From NCBI GenBank assembly GCA_002428325.1, contig DIVR01000001.1:1-37704 (forward strand): a DNA stretch of 37,704 nucleotides, read 5' to 3'. A program made the translations under genes and the position numbers. The notes under the pieces are model-generated. The model was not told the origin of the DNA and ran no database searches. It saw nothing but the letters and a program-made list of their open reading frames with translations. Shown here in pieces: positions 8,413 through 17,913 of this stretch (the stretch's first letter is position 1; each line of letters begins with the position of its first letter). This DNA comes from a bacterium UBP4_UBA6127. Its GTDB lineage: Bacteria > UBP4 > UBA4092.

Positions 8413-11049
8413 ATGGATTGGATACTCGACTGGGCCGAGACCCTGAAGGCAGGCACAGAAGAAGCCGGAGGTAAAGGATGGAACCTGGGACGGCTTTATG
8501 ACTATGGATTCACCCTTCCCCGGGGTGCTGTCCTGAAAGCCAGCGCTCATGGGCTTTTTCTGAAATCGCTTTCATTTAAAACACCTATAACCCTTGATTT
8601 ATCAAGGGTTTCTACTGATATTGAAAAAGACTTGCTCTTCCTGCGAAACCAGATTCAGGCAGCGCCTCTTCCCCTTGAGGTTGAGAGGGAACTGAGGGAA
8701 TTCCTCCAACAGCAAGGGTGGGAAGAGACCCCTTTAGCTGTGCGTTCTTCAGCCTCATTGGAGGATTCTGGCCGCTGGAGTTTTGCAGGAATCCATGAAT
8801 CTTACCTAAACCAAAAAGGGGTTGTGAATATCCTGCAAGCTGTGAAAAACTGTTATGCCAGCCTGTGGACAACCCGGGCGGTTGCCTATCGACAAAAGAT
8901 GCAAATCCCCCTTGATAAGCTGAAAATGGCAGTGGTTCTGATGGAAATGGCAGAGGCAACAGCATCCGGGATCGGGTTCACCTGCGACCCTCGAAGTGGA
9001 AGAAAAGACCTCCTGGTAATCAATGCCGGATATGGTCTAGGAGAATCGATTGTCGGGGGGCAATCAGAACCTGATGAATATCTTTTAGACTCACGAACTT
9101 TTGTCCCTTTAATCTTTTCTAAAAAAACAGGCCGGAAGACAAGCCAGACTATCAACCTTCCGGAGGGGGGAACCCAAAGGGTTCCCTTGTCTCCTGAAGA
9201 ATCCAGCCGGCAGGTCTTAACCGATGAACAAATAATCCAGTTAGGATTATTGCTGCTTAGAGTCCATGATGCGCTGGGAGATGATGGAGACCCGGTGGAT
9301 GTGGAATGGGCCTGGAATGGAAAGACTTTTACGCTGCTGCAGGCCAGACCGGTTACATCCTTGCCTCGATATACTTTCCCAGCCTTAAAAAATCAGCCTG
9401 ACTACTGGTCGAATGCCAACATAAAAGATGCGATTCCCATGGTTCAAACCCAGCTGACCCGGAAGATGTTTCGTAATATGGTGCAGGCCTTGCTGAACAA
9501 GCCTTTTGATATGGCAGGCTATCAAAGGCCAGAAGGAATATCTTATTATCGCTTATATCAAGGAAGGGGATATTTTAACCTCTCTGTCCTGCAATGGGCT
9601 TATTATGACTGCATCGGAATGCATCCCTCGATTACGAATCGGTTGACGGGAGGGCATCAACCGGAGATTCAAATCCCCTATGAGGGAAAAGCCTCTTTCA
9701 GAATGAAACTCCTTCGGAACTGGCGAACCCTGAGATTGGCAATCCCCTCCCTGAAAGCATTGAAAATGGCCCCTCATATATTCCATAAAAACCGGAGTTA
9801 TTGCCGGAAATGGCGGGACATGGAACAACTCCCCCTCTCTTCCCGGGATACCCTGGCAGCATTGGAAGAACTGGATGCACATAGCCTGGGGCTGACTCCC
9901 ACCATCGCAATCATCAATGGAATGTCCGGTATGCCCCTGGTACGGCTGAGTGAACTACTGAAACAAAGATTCCCAGGAAGAGAAGTCGCCCTGACTAATG
10001 CGCTGATGGTTGGGAAAGGACATATCGTAACTGCAGAACAGGGGTATCAGGTCATAAGCCTGGCAGAGATTGCCCGGGAAGACCCGGAAGCCCTGGCCTT
10101 TTTCCGGGAAAACCCCTTCACCCCCCTGAGCTGGCAGGAGAAGATGGATGACCATTCTGAATTTAAAATGGGGTTTATACAGTATCTCAAAGATTTTGGC
10201 CATCGGGCTGTCTATGAAGCAGAAATCCTTAATCCCCGATGGAAAGAAGACCCTTCCTATCAACTGGAGATTATCAGGAGCCTGATTCCAACAGCAGATT
10301 TGAAAGCCCTCCAGGCTAAACAAAAAAACATCAGGGATAAGGCTTGGAATGAAATAAAGAGTAAGGTCCCGGTTTATTTGCAATGGGCTATTCGATTTCA
10401 GTTACACCAGGCCGTCAAAGGGGCTGAACTTAGAGAAGAAGCTAAATCTGAGATGGCAAGACTCCTGCTTCCCCTAAGGATCCTTTCCCGTAAACTTGGG
10501 GAAACCCTAGCCCAAAGAGGAATTTTAGAGAAATGGGAAGATGTCTATTATTGCCAATGGGCGGAAATCATCTCCATCCTGAAAGAAATATGGGATGGAA
10601 AGGGCTTGAAAAAATTGGTTCTGAAACGCAAACGACTCAGGGCATATCAGGAGACCCTGGCGGCCCCGGACTTCATCATCGATGATACCCCTCAGTTAAT
10701 TAAAGCCTCGACTCTCCCTGTCAAAGGGAACTATTATTCAGGACGGGGGGGAGCTCCCGGCAGGGCAACCGGTAAAGCCCGGCTGATTCATCATCCCTCA
10801 GAAGGAAACAGGCTGGAAGTTGGTGATATCTTGATTGCTCCATCGACGGACCCGGGATGGTCTCCCTTATTTCTGAAAGCTTCCGCCCTGGTAATGGAAT
10901 CCGGTGGCTCTCTTTCTCACGGAGCCATCATTGCCAGAGAATACGGCATTCCGGCTGTCCTGAATATCCCCGGTATCATGACCCGACTGAAAGAAGGACA
11001 AACCCTGACAGTTGATGGCGATGAAGGCCGAGTCTATCTTTCAACTTAA
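8413..11049 (+). CDS. PEP synthase-like phosphotransferase, rifampin phosphotransferase-type architecture
   Basis: The 878-residue protein begins with a PEP synthase/PPDK ATP-binding domain (about 1-315): GGKGWNLGRL near 20, AVRSSASLED with GRWSFAGIHESYLN near 115, and VEWAWNG...LLQARPV near 300. It ends with the swivelling phosphohistidine domain (about 785-878), where His836 lies in GGSLSHGAIIAREYGIPAVL. Between them is a helical region of about 450 residues. The PEP/pyruvate-binding TIM barrel that ends true PEP synthase is missing. That order (ATP-grasp, middle substrate domain, His domain) and the length match rifampin phosphotransferase and related enzymes that move the beta phosphate of ATP onto a small molecule. 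The substrate cannot be told. ATG 8413 is chosen over GTG 8407 because AAAGGGG is correctly spaced only for the ATG. Confidence 0.85.
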   Translation: MDWILDWAETLKAGTEEAGGKGWNLGRLYDYGFTLPRGAVLKASAHGLFLKSLSFKTPITLDLSRVSTDIEKDLLFLRNQIQAAPLPLEVERELREFLQQQGWEETPLAVRSSASLEDSGRWSFAGIHESYLNQKGVVNILQAVKNCYASLWTTRAVAYRQKMQIPLDKLKMAVVLMEMAEATASGIGFTCDPRSGRKDLLVINAGYGLGESIVGGQSEPDEYLLDSRTFVPLIFSKKTGRKTSQTINLPEGGTQRVPLSPEESSRQVLTDEQIIQLGLLLLRVHDALGDDGDPVDVEWAWNGKTFTLLQARPVTSLPRYTFPALKNQPDYWSNANIKDAIPMVQTQLTRKMFRNMVQALLNKPFDMAGYQRPEGISYYRLYQGRGYFNLSVLQWAYYDCIGMHPSITNRLTGGHQPEIQIPYEGKASFRMKLLRNWRTLRLAIPSLKALKMAPHIFHKNRSYCRKWRDMEQLPLSSRDTLAALEELDAHSLGLTPTIAIINGMSGMPLVRLSELLKQRFPGREVALTNALMVGKGHIVTAEQGYQVISLAEIAREDPEALAFFRENPFTPLSWQEKMDDHSEFKMGFIQYLKDFGHRAVYEAEILNPRWKEDPSYQLEIIRSLIPTADLKALQAKQKNIRDKAWNEIKSKVPVYLQWAIRFQLHQAVKGAELREEAKSEMARLLLPLRILSRKLGETLAQRGILEKWEDVYYCQWAEIISILKEIWDGKGLKKLVLKRKRLRAYQETLAAPDFIIDDTPQLIKASTLPVKGNYYSGRGGAPGRATGKARLIHHPSEGNRLEVGDILIAPSTDPGWSPLFLKASALVMESGGSLSHGAIIAREYGIPAVLNIPGIMTRLKEGQTLTVDGDEGRVYLST

Positions 11050-11063
11050 TTCTTAAGATAACA

Positions 11064-11093
11064 TTTACACACCGATACCGATAGAGATACAAT
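11064..11093 (+). promoter_or_regulatory. Candidate promoter for the symporter gene
   Basis: TTTACA (11064-11069), 18 bases, TACAAT (11088-11093). It sits 65 bases before ATG 11158, in the gap after the phosphotransferase gene, where no terminator is visible. Confidence 0.4.
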
Positions 11094-11157
11094 CGTTATT
11101 CATTATTAATGAGAGTTGATTTTCTTCTTCATATTGACCTGATTGAAAGGAGTCCTC

Positions 11158-12918
11158 ATGCAAATATTAGATTGGTCGATTGTGGCTTTATATTTTGTAA
11201 TCAGTGCTGCAATCGGAATATTTTACGCAAAACGAGCCGGTAAAAGCACCCAGGAATTTTTCCTCTCCGGAAGAAACCTTCCCTGGTGGCTGGCTGGAAC
11301 CACCATGGTGGCAACCACCTTTGCCGCCGACACACCGCTGGCAGTTACCGAATTAGTCCGGCAAAACGGGATTGCAGGAAACTGGTTGTGGTGGAATGCC
11401 CTTTTTGGAGGGATGCTGACTGTCTTTTTCTTTGCCCGATTATGGCGAAGAGCCGGAATTATGACAGATGTGGAATTTGTTGAAATCCGGTATTCCGGGA
11501 AACCGGCTGCCTTTTTACGGGGATTCCGGGCCCTTTACCTGGGAATCCTGATGAATTGTGTGGTACTGGGTTGGGTCAACCTTGCCATGGCTTCCATCCT
11601 GGAAGGGATGTTTGGAATTCCCCATAGCCAGGTAATTTTTTATGTCGGGCTGGCCTTGGTCATTACCGCTGTTTATTCCGCCATTTCCGGGTTATGGGGC
11701 GTAGCTGTTACCGATGCCTTCCAGTTTTGCCTGGCCATGTTTGGCTGTATCGTCTTAGCCTATGTTGTTGTAAATGATGCTGCCATCGGAGGATTATCCG
11801 GGCTGGTGCAGAAACTCAATGCCACCCATCCGGGAGTTTTGAAATTCACCCCGATTATCGGACAAGGGGATGGGTCGGCTTCCCAACCGGGAATGCTGGC
11901 AATCACCGCCTCCACCTTTTTTGCCTGGGTCGCCATTCAATGGTGGTCTTCCTGGTATCCGGGAGCGGAACCCGGCGGCGGCGGCTATATTGCCCAGAGA
12001 ATGATGTCGGCCAAAGATGAGAAACATTCACTGTTTGCCACTCTCTGGTTCCAGATTGCCCATTATTGTGTCCGGCCCTGGCCTTGGATTCTGGTAGGGC
12101 TTTCTTCCCTGGTGCTTTATCCTGAATTGTCCAATGATAAGATGGGGTTTGTTTTTGCCATGCGGGATTATCTGCCCACCGGCTTAAAAGGCCTGCTGGT
12201 AGCCGCCTTCTTTGCCGCTTATATGTCCACTATCGCCACCCAGCTGAACTGGGGCGCTTCCTATATCGTCAATGATTTCTATAAACGATTTATTGACCAG
12301 AAAGCCGATGATAAGAAATCCGTCCTGATTTCCCGGTTTGCCACTGTTTTTCTCATGATTGTCTCCCTGGCTATTCTTCCCTTCATGGAAACCATCAGTG
12401 GAGCCTGGAACTTCCTGCTGGGAGCTTCTGCCGGCATCGGGATGGTCCTGATTCTCAGATGGTTCTGGTGGCGAATCAATGCCTGGACCGAAATCACTGC
12501 CATGATTGTTCCGTTATTTGTGTATGCCGCCACCGTTAAAATGCACATCAAAGCTCCTGAGAACCTTTATTATATTGTTCCCATCACCACGGTTTGCTGG
12601 CTGGTCGTTACATTCCTGACCCGGCCCACTGATAAAGAAGTCCTAAAGAGTTTCTATCGCCGGGTTCATCCGGGCGGTATCGGTTGGAAACAAATTGCAG
12701 CCGAACTTCCTGACGTCAAAGGGGACACCGGGTATGCTGGTTTATTTGTAAACTGGATAGCCGGCATCATTCTGGTCTATTCAACCCTGTTTGGGATTGG
12801 CTACCTGATTCTGGGTTCTCCCGAAACCGGGGCGATTTTCCTGGTGGTGGCGCTGGCAGCTGCCGGGGTTATTTATGCTGACCTTTCTAAACGAGGGTTT
12901 GATACTCTGGTCAAATAA
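11158..12918 (+). CDS. Sodium:solute symporter family transporter
   Basis: The 586-residue product is almost wholly hydrophobic, with about 12-14 predicted membrane helices. The N-terminal pattern IVALYFVISAAIGIFYAKRAGKSTQEFF followed by LSGRNLPWWLAG is typical of the SSF (SLC5-like) family, as are TTFAADTPLAVTELVR and YIAQRMMSAKDEKHS (about 280). Members use the sodium gradient to import sugars, amino acids, carboxylates or similar solutes; the substrate is not readable here. ATG 11158 follows AAAGGAG at the ideal distance, whereas an upstream TTG at 11143 lies before that site. The gene is followed by a clear terminator, so it appears monocistronic. Confidence 0.92.
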   Translation: MQILDWSIVALYFVISAAIGIFYAKRAGKSTQEFFLSGRNLPWWLAGTTMVATTFAADTPLAVTELVRQNGIAGNWLWWNALFGGMLTVFFFARLWRRAGIMTDVEFVEIRYSGKPAAFLRGFRALYLGILMNCVVLGWVNLAMASILEGMFGIPHSQVIFYVGLALVITAVYSAISGLWGVAVTDAFQFCLAMFGCIVLAYVVVNDAAIGGLSGLVQKLNATHPGVLKFTPIIGQGDGSASQPGMLAITASTFFAWVAIQWWSSWYPGAEPGGGGYIAQRMMSAKDEKHSLFATLWFQIAHYCVRPWPWILVGLSSLVLYPELSNDKMGFVFAMRDYLPTGLKGLLVAAFFAAYMSTIATQLNWGASYIVNDFYKRFIDQKADDKKSVLISRFATVFLMIVSLAILPFMETISGAWNFLLGASAGIGMVLILRWFWWRINAWTEITAMIVPLFVYAATVKMHIKAPENLYYIVPITTVCWLVVTFLTRPTDKEVLKSFYRRVHPGGIGWKQIAAELPDVKGDTGYAGLFVNWIAGIILVYSTLFGIGYLILGSPETGAIFLVVALAAAGVIYADLSKRGFDTLVK

Positions 12919-12944
12919 ATCTCTCTCTCTTGAAACCTTTTCAC

Positions 12945-12979
12945 AGCCCTGATGGAACCTTAATCCATCAGGGCTTTTT
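12945..12979 (+). terminator. Intrinsic terminator after the symporter gene
   Basis: A perfect 12-bp stem (AGCCCTGATGGA, 12945-12956, with 12964-12975), a 7-base loop and a TTTT tail. Confidence 0.92.
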
Positions 12980-13021
12980 AAATTTCTAAAGCATCTCAGG
13001 CAGAAAACTCAGGGGCTAGGC

Positions 13022-13027
13022 TATAAT
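13022..13027 (+). promoter_or_regulatory. Candidate -10 element for the UPF0182 gene
   Basis: A perfect TATAAT 29 bases before the ATG, in the context GGCTATAATGAAAGGGA. It shares this context with the element at 3660. The -35 region is weak. Confidence 0.4.
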
Positions 13028-13056
13028 GAAAGGGATTTACAAGGAGGTAGAAAACG

Positions 13057-15789
13057 ATGAAAATTGCAGCAAGATTCAGCATGGCTTTACTGATCGGGTT
13101 ATTGTTATTGGTACTTTTCGGAACTCGATTCTTTGTTAATTTATATACCGACTGGCTTTGGTTTGGGGAATTGGGATTTCCTGTCATTTTTTCCACCCGA
13201 TTAGCGGCTCAAGTCACTTTGGTAGTGGGGATGTTTGTTATATTTTTTGGGATTGTCTGGGGAAATATCAAATATGCCCTCAAATCTCTTCCCACCCCCC
13301 ATCGGCAGGATGAAAATGTCATCTATATAGATGATATGCAGAAATTCCACCTGGGGACTTCTCGTGTCCTGCTGTATGCGGTGTTATTTTTAGCATTTGT
13401 TACTTCCATGAGCGGACAGGCCCAATGGAACAATATCCTGGCCTTTCTAAGGGGAGTGTCTTTCGGGGTCAAAGACCCGATTTTCCAACAGGATGTTTCC
13501 TTTTTTGTTTTTGCCCTCCCGGTATTGGAATTCCTCTCCAACTGGTTGTTTTCGATTGTCATCTTCTCCATATTGGGAACTTTGGCAACCTATGCCCTGT
13601 CTCAGGCCTTATCCTTTTTCCAGGGGAAACTCAATTTTCATCCCAACTTAGTCCGGCACCTTTCAGCCCTTTTAGGGGTATTAGCCCTGTTAATGGGATT
13701 CAGGTTCTGGCTGCAGGGCTTTGATTTACTCTTTACCCAGCATCAAAGCTGGACCGGAGCCTTCTATACCGATGTCAACGCCCGGCTTTTTGGGTTCAGG
13801 ATTATGATGGGATTAAGTGTTGTGGTATCCCTCTTCATGTTCGCGAATATCTGGAGAAGGAAAATCATCTCTCCCATGGTTGCCATGGCGGTCTGGTTTG
13901 GTGTTTCGGTAATTTTTATAGGCATCTACCCGGCCCTGTTGCAAAGATTTATCGTAACTCCCAATGAGTTATCCAAAGAAGCCCCCTACCTGGAAAACAA
14001 TATCCAGTTTACCAACCGGGCTTATGGGCTGGACCAGATTCAGGAATCCCCCTTCCCGGTGGTTGAGAATCTAAATCGGGATGCCATCTCCCGGAATATG
14101 CTCACCATCGGCAATATCCGGCTTTGGGACCATCGGCCCCTGATGGAAACTTATAAACAAATTCAGGTCATCCGGCAATACTATGATTTTATAGATGTGG
14201 ATGTGGACCGATACCAGCTGGGCAACGAATATGTTCAGGTGATGCTGTCTCCCCGGGAAATCAAAGTTCCCCAGGCCGCTAAGACCTGGACCAACGAACG
14301 GATGGTCTATACCCATGGATTTGGGCTGGCTATGACCCGGGTCAATGCCGTGGAAAAAGAAGGCCTGCCTAAATTGATGGTAAAAGATATTCCCCCCATA
14401 GCGCCGGAAGGTTTGAAAATCACCCGGCCGGAGATTTATTTCGGGGAATCCCAGACTGATTATATCCTCGTGAAAACTAAAGAAAAGGAATTCGATTATC
14501 CCAAAGGTAATGAAAACGTTTATACTTCCTATTCTGGGAAAGCCGGAATCTCTATCGGGTCTTTCCTAAGAAAGCTGGCTTTTGCCTATCGGTTTGGCAG
14601 TACGGATTTACTTTTTACCAGCCGGCTGAAGCCTGACACCCGCCTTTTATTCCGCCGGAATATTACCGAGCGGCTGGAGACCCTCTTTCCTTTCCTTCAA
14701 CTGGATAAAGACCCTTATATGTTCATCTCCAAGGGGAAGCTCTATTGGCTGGTGGATGCCTATACCATAACCAATCGGTATCCCTATTCCAAGACCATTG
14801 GAAACCGGTTTAATTATATCCGGAACTCCGTAAAAATCGTGGTGGATGCTTATGATGGAACGGTGAAAGCCTATATCACCGATCCCCAGGACCCCCTGAT
14901 TCAAACCTGGGCTAAGGTTTTCCCGGGAACTTTTATTCCTAATGACCAGATTCCTACGGATTTCCGGGCCCATTTCCGGTATCCCGAACAGCTCTTCCGG
15001 GCCCAGTCCTATATCTACGCCCAGTATCACATGAAAGATATCCAGGTCTTCTATAACCAGGAAGATAAATGGACTATCCCCAGTGAGACTTTTGATAACC
15101 AGACGATGGAAGTGGAGCCTTATTATGTGATTATGCGGCTCCCCGGGGAAACTAAAGAAGAATTTATGATAATGATACCTTTTACTCCGGCTTCCAAGAC
15201 CAATATGATTGCCTGGATGGCCGCTAAATGCGACCCAGAAAACTATGGCAAACTGGTCCTCTATCAGTTCCCTAAAGATAAACTGGTCTATGGCCCGCAA
15301 CAGATTGAGGCCCGAATCGATCAAGACCCGACTATCTCGCCCCAGCTTTCCTTATGGAATCAGCAGGGGTCCAGGGTTTTCCGGGGGAATCTGTTGGTTA
15401 TCCCTGTGGAAGATTCACTGCTTTATGTGGAACCTGTTTACCTGAAATCAGAACAATCCCAGATTCCTGAACTGAAACGCATCATCGTGGCTTATGATGA
15501 AAGAATCGCCATGGAATCCTCTCTGGAAGAAGCGCTGCTGGCTATCTTCGGCGGAAAAGCGCTCCCCCAGGGCCAGGATTTGGAACCCTCCACCGAAAAG
15601 AAAGCTGAAGGCCAGGCTCAACCGGCTCAACCTGCCGCCTCTTTGACCCTTCGGGAACTGGCCCGGCAGGCCAGCCAAACCTATCAGAAAGCCCAGGATA
15701 AAATGAAATCCGGCGACTGGTCAGGATATGGACAGGAAATGAATAAACTCAAAGATATCCTCAAACAAATGGAACAGGCGGGCAAGTAA
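13057..15789 (+). CDS. UPF0182 family large membrane protein
   Basis: The 910-residue protein has seven or so membrane helices in its first 290 residues (e.g. about 7-28, 45-68, 100-120, 160-185, 210-230, 255-275, 280-300). A large soluble part of about 550 residues follows. The sequence WLWFGELGFPVIFSTR near 35, FLSNWLF near 160, and the later block LENNIQFTNRAYGLDQI near 310 are characteristic of UPF0182 (PF03699). So are NGWT-like region ERMVYTHGFGLAMTRVN and YFGE near 470. The C-terminal 60 residues are a Gln/Lys-rich, probably helical tail. The family is widespread but has no established function. AAGGAGGT lies at perfect distance before ATG 13057. It is flanked by terminators on both sides and so is expressed alone. 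Confidence 0.92.
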   Translation: MKIAARFSMALLIGLLLLVLFGTRFFVNLYTDWLWFGELGFPVIFSTRLAAQVTLVVGMFVIFFGIVWGNIKYALKSLPTPHRQDENVIYIDDMQKFHLGTSRVLLYAVLFLAFVTSMSGQAQWNNILAFLRGVSFGVKDPIFQQDVSFFVFALPVLEFLSNWLFSIVIFSILGTLATYALSQALSFFQGKLNFHPNLVRHLSALLGVLALLMGFRFWLQGFDLLFTQHQSWTGAFYTDVNARLFGFRIMMGLSVVVSLFMFANIWRRKIISPMVAMAVWFGVSVIFIGIYPALLQRFIVTPNELSKEAPYLENNIQFTNRAYGLDQIQESPFPVVENLNRDAISRNMLTIGNIRLWDHRPLMETYKQIQVIRQYYDFIDVDVDRYQLGNEYVQVMLSPREIKVPQAAKTWTNERMVYTHGFGLAMTRVNAVEKEGLPKLMVKDIPPIAPEGLKITRPEIYFGESQTDYILVKTKEKEFDYPKGNENVYTSYSGKAGISIGSFLRKLAFAYRFGSTDLLFTSRLKPDTRLLFRRNITERLETLFPFLQLDKDPYMFISKGKLYWLVDAYTITNRYPYSKTIGNRFNYIRNSVKIVVDAYDGTVKAYITDPQDPLIQTWAKVFPGTFIPNDQIPTDFRAHFRYPEQLFRAQSYIYAQYHMKDIQVFYNQEDKWTIPSETFDNQTMEVEPYYVIMRLPGETKEEFMIMIPFTPASKTNMIAWMAAKCDPENYGKLVLYQFPKDKLVYGPQQIEARIDQDPTISPQLSLWNQQGSRVFRGNLLVIPVEDSLLYVEPVYLKSEQSQIPELKRIIVAYDERIAMESSLEEALLAIFGGKALPQGQDLEPSTEKKAEGQAQPAQPAASLTLRELARQASQTYQKAQDKMKSGDWSGYGQEMNKLKDILKQMEQAGK

Positions 15790-15841
15790 ACTTTTCCCCC
15801 TTGAAACAAGGGGTTCTTTGAGGGTTATCTTCTATCTTATT

Positions 15842-15883
15842 CCTATAAGACCTATAGAATCTATAGGTCTTATAGGTTTTTTT
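15842..15883 (+). terminator. Very strong intrinsic terminator after the UPF0182 gene
   Basis: A perfect 16-bp stem (15842-15857 with 15861-15876), a 3-base loop AAT and seven T residues. The remaining gap to 16111 contains only the promoter at 16047. Confidence 0.95.
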
Positions 15884-16046
15884 GGGCCTATTTATTTTCC
15901 TTATCCCCAGGCTCATCTCAAGAATTTCCCCTTTTCAGTCTATTCAGAAAACCGGAAGCAAACCTCCGCCAGTTCCAGGAGATGAAACACCGGCTAGATG
16001 AATAACAAGAACAGACCCCGGTTAAAATTAAATATTATTCAACCAG

Positions 16047-16074
16047 TTGAATATTAACTAATCAAGAGTATAAT
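16047..16074 (+). promoter_or_regulatory. Sigma-70 promoter for the first metallophosphoesterase
   Basis: TTGAAT (16047-16052), 16 bases, TATAAT (16069-16074), 38 bases before the ATG. Confidence 0.6.
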
Positions 16075-16111
16075 AGGGTGAAAATAAAATCCCAAAGGAG
16101 AAACTTGTCTT

Positions 16112-17749
16112 ATGCGCTTGAAACCATGGTATTCAAAAACGTTCCTCAGTTCTTTGGCTTTCATTTTATTATTATCCATCAGTTGGTCCCAGGTCCCGGT
16201 TCCTCCGGCACCGCCTCTGCCCCCACCCATAGGAGCGCCCCCCCCTCTGCAACCTGCAGTCTTACCGCCCCTTCCGGCACTGGCTGATCAATATGCCAAG
16301 GGGATTGTTTTTTCTGATAAAAATAATAATGGGATTTTTGATAAGACCGATCGGGGTATAGAAAAGGTTGCTGTCTCCAATGGAAAAGATATTGTCCTGA
16401 CCGATGAAGCTGGGCGATACAGTATCCCCGCTGATGATGATTGCGTTATCTTTATCATTAAACCGATTCATTACATATCTCCGACCGATAAGAATAATTT
16501 CCCCCAGTTTTATTATATAAATAAACCTAAGGGTTCTATCCCGTCATTGAAATATCCGGGTATCCCTCCCACGGGTCCCCTGCCTAAAGAAATCAATTTT
16601 CCTCTTTACAATAATGGTGAAGGTAACGATAACCTGATTTTATTAGGCGATGTCCAAGTCCGGAATATCCAGGAAATTGAATATTTCGGTAAAGCCTTTG
16701 TTCCTGAACTAAGCGACTGTGGGGGAGATTTTGTCTGTACCCTGGGGGATAATGCCTTTAATGATTTATCGGTTTACCCGGCCTTGAAAGATACCATGGG
16801 GGCTATTGGCAGACCTGTTTTCTTCCTCCCCGGCAACCATGATATCAATTTCGATGTCCCCAATGATGAAGGGGCCAGTGAATCTTACAAAGCCAGCTTC
16901 GGCCCTAGTTATTACTCTTTTAACTGGAGTGGCTGCCATATCGTTATGCTGGATGATGTGAATTACCTCGGTAAAGAAGAGCAATATAAGGCAGGGCTGG
17001 GCAGGAAACAACTGGAATTCCTGCTCAACGATTTACGGATGATCAACCCTTACACCACCGTTATCCTGATGATGCATATCCCTATTACTGAATGGCCAAA
17101 AGAAGAAAAAGATTTGGTTTTTAAAGAATTGCTTCGGTTCCAGAATAAAATGGTAGTTTCCGGCCATACCCACAACCAGTCTTATCAATACCTGGGCAAA
17201 GAAGACGGCTGGATGGGACCCAAACCCCTTTTCCATCTAAATCAAGGGACTGCCTGCGGCACTTTCTGGTCCGGGATTCCTGACGAATTCGGTATCCCCA
17301 TCTCTCTGATGAGTGATGGTACTCCTAAGGGATATTCCCTGGTTTATTTTAATTATGAACCTATTGTTACATATAAAATTCCAAATCGGCCGGCTGATTA
17401 CCAGATGAATATTTATGCTCCCAAATCCATTCCCGCCCCTGAGCTGGCAACTACGGATATTTTGGTCAATATTTTCACCGGTTCGGACAGGACTAAAGCT
17501 GAAATGTATATTGATAATCAACAGCCGGGTATTCTTATGGAAAAGACCCTGGCCAAGGATCCAGGAGTCATTAGACAGCTGGCCTTCGAAAAGAACCTGA
17601 ACACCAAACTCTTCGAAAGCAATGAATGGATTAAGGATTGCTCCCATCTTTGGAAAGCCAATCTCCCGGTCAACTTAACCCCCGGTGCCCATACCCTGGA
17701 AATAGCAGCTGACCATTATCATGCCAAAACCATTTTCTGGGTTAAATAA
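16112..17749 (+). CDS. Exported three-domain metallophosphoesterase, copy 1 (catalytic motifs intact)
   Basis: The 545-residue product has a signal peptide (about 1-26, ending SWS) and a proline-rich stretch (about 28-58). An SdrD/prealbumin-like beta domain at about 62-118 (VFSDKNNNGIFDKTDRGI then LTDEAGRYSIP) corresponds to the MetallophosN type. The calcineurin-like domain (about 170-380) shows GDVQ (179-182), GDN (212-214), GNHD (241-244), a MMHIP His and GHTH. A C-terminal beta domain (about 410-545, with FTGSDRTKAEMYID and LTPGAHTLEI) matches MetallophosC. The first motif has Gln where many phosphoesterases have His. It probably hydrolyses a phosphate ester outside the cytoplasm; the substrate is unknown. 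AAAGGAG lies 11 bases before the ATG. Confidence 0.9.
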   Translation: MRLKPWYSKTFLSSLAFILLLSISWSQVPVPPAPPLPPPIGAPPPLQPAVLPPLPALADQYAKGIVFSDKNNNGIFDKTDRGIEKVAVSNGKDIVLTDEAGRYSIPADDDCVIFIIKPIHYISPTDKNNFPQFYYINKPKGSIPSLKYPGIPPTGPLPKEINFPLYNNGEGNDNLILLGDVQVRNIQEIEYFGKAFVPELSDCGGDFVCTLGDNAFNDLSVYPALKDTMGAIGRPVFFLPGNHDINFDVPNDEGASESYKASFGPSYYSFNWSGCHIVMLDDVNYLGKEEQYKAGLGRKQLEFLLNDLRMINPYTTVILMMHIPITEWPKEEKDLVFKELLRFQNKMVVSGHTHNQSYQYLGKEDGWMGPKPLFHLNQGTACGTFWSGIPDEFGIPISLMSDGTPKGYSLVYFNYEPIVTYKIPNRPADYQMNIYAPKSIPAPELATTDILVNIFTGSDRTKAEMYIDNQQPGILMEKTLAKDPGVIRQLAFEKNLNTKLFESNEWIKDCSHLWKANLPVNLTPGAHTLEIAADHYHAKTIFWVK

Positions 17750-17781
17750 TTTCTACTGACCACGATTGATTACAATTCATT

Positions 17782-17814
17782 AAGGCTGATTCCCACCAGA
17801 ATCAGCCTTTTTTT
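17782..17814 (+). terminator. Intrinsic terminator between the two metallophosphoesterases
   Basis: AAGGCTGATT (17782-17791) pairs with 17800-17809 around an 8-base loop and runs into TTTTTTT. A near-identical hairpin follows the second copy at 19533, so the terminator was duplicated together with the gene. Confidence 0.92.
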
Positions 17815-17847
17815 ATTTCCCCTGCTTTTTTCTGCGCAGTATCCCTT

Positions 17848-17864
17848 CAGATTAAAATAATCTG
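17848..17864. repeat. Inverted repeat upstream of the second metallophosphoesterase
   Basis: CAGATT-AAAAT-AATCTG, a 6+5+6 palindrome, lies 12 bases upstream of a perfect TATAAT (17877-17882), at the expected -35 position. The usual -35 hexamer is absent, so this could be an operator or activator site. Confidence 0.4.
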
Positions 17865-17913
17865 TCTGTACAAGTGTATAATTGTGGATAATCTATTTAC
17901 TTGGGAGTACTTA

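Noticed and set aside
14647..15324. Minus-strand open frame of 225 codons inside the UPF0182 gene
   Set aside because: Antisense shadow without motifs or ribosome binding site.
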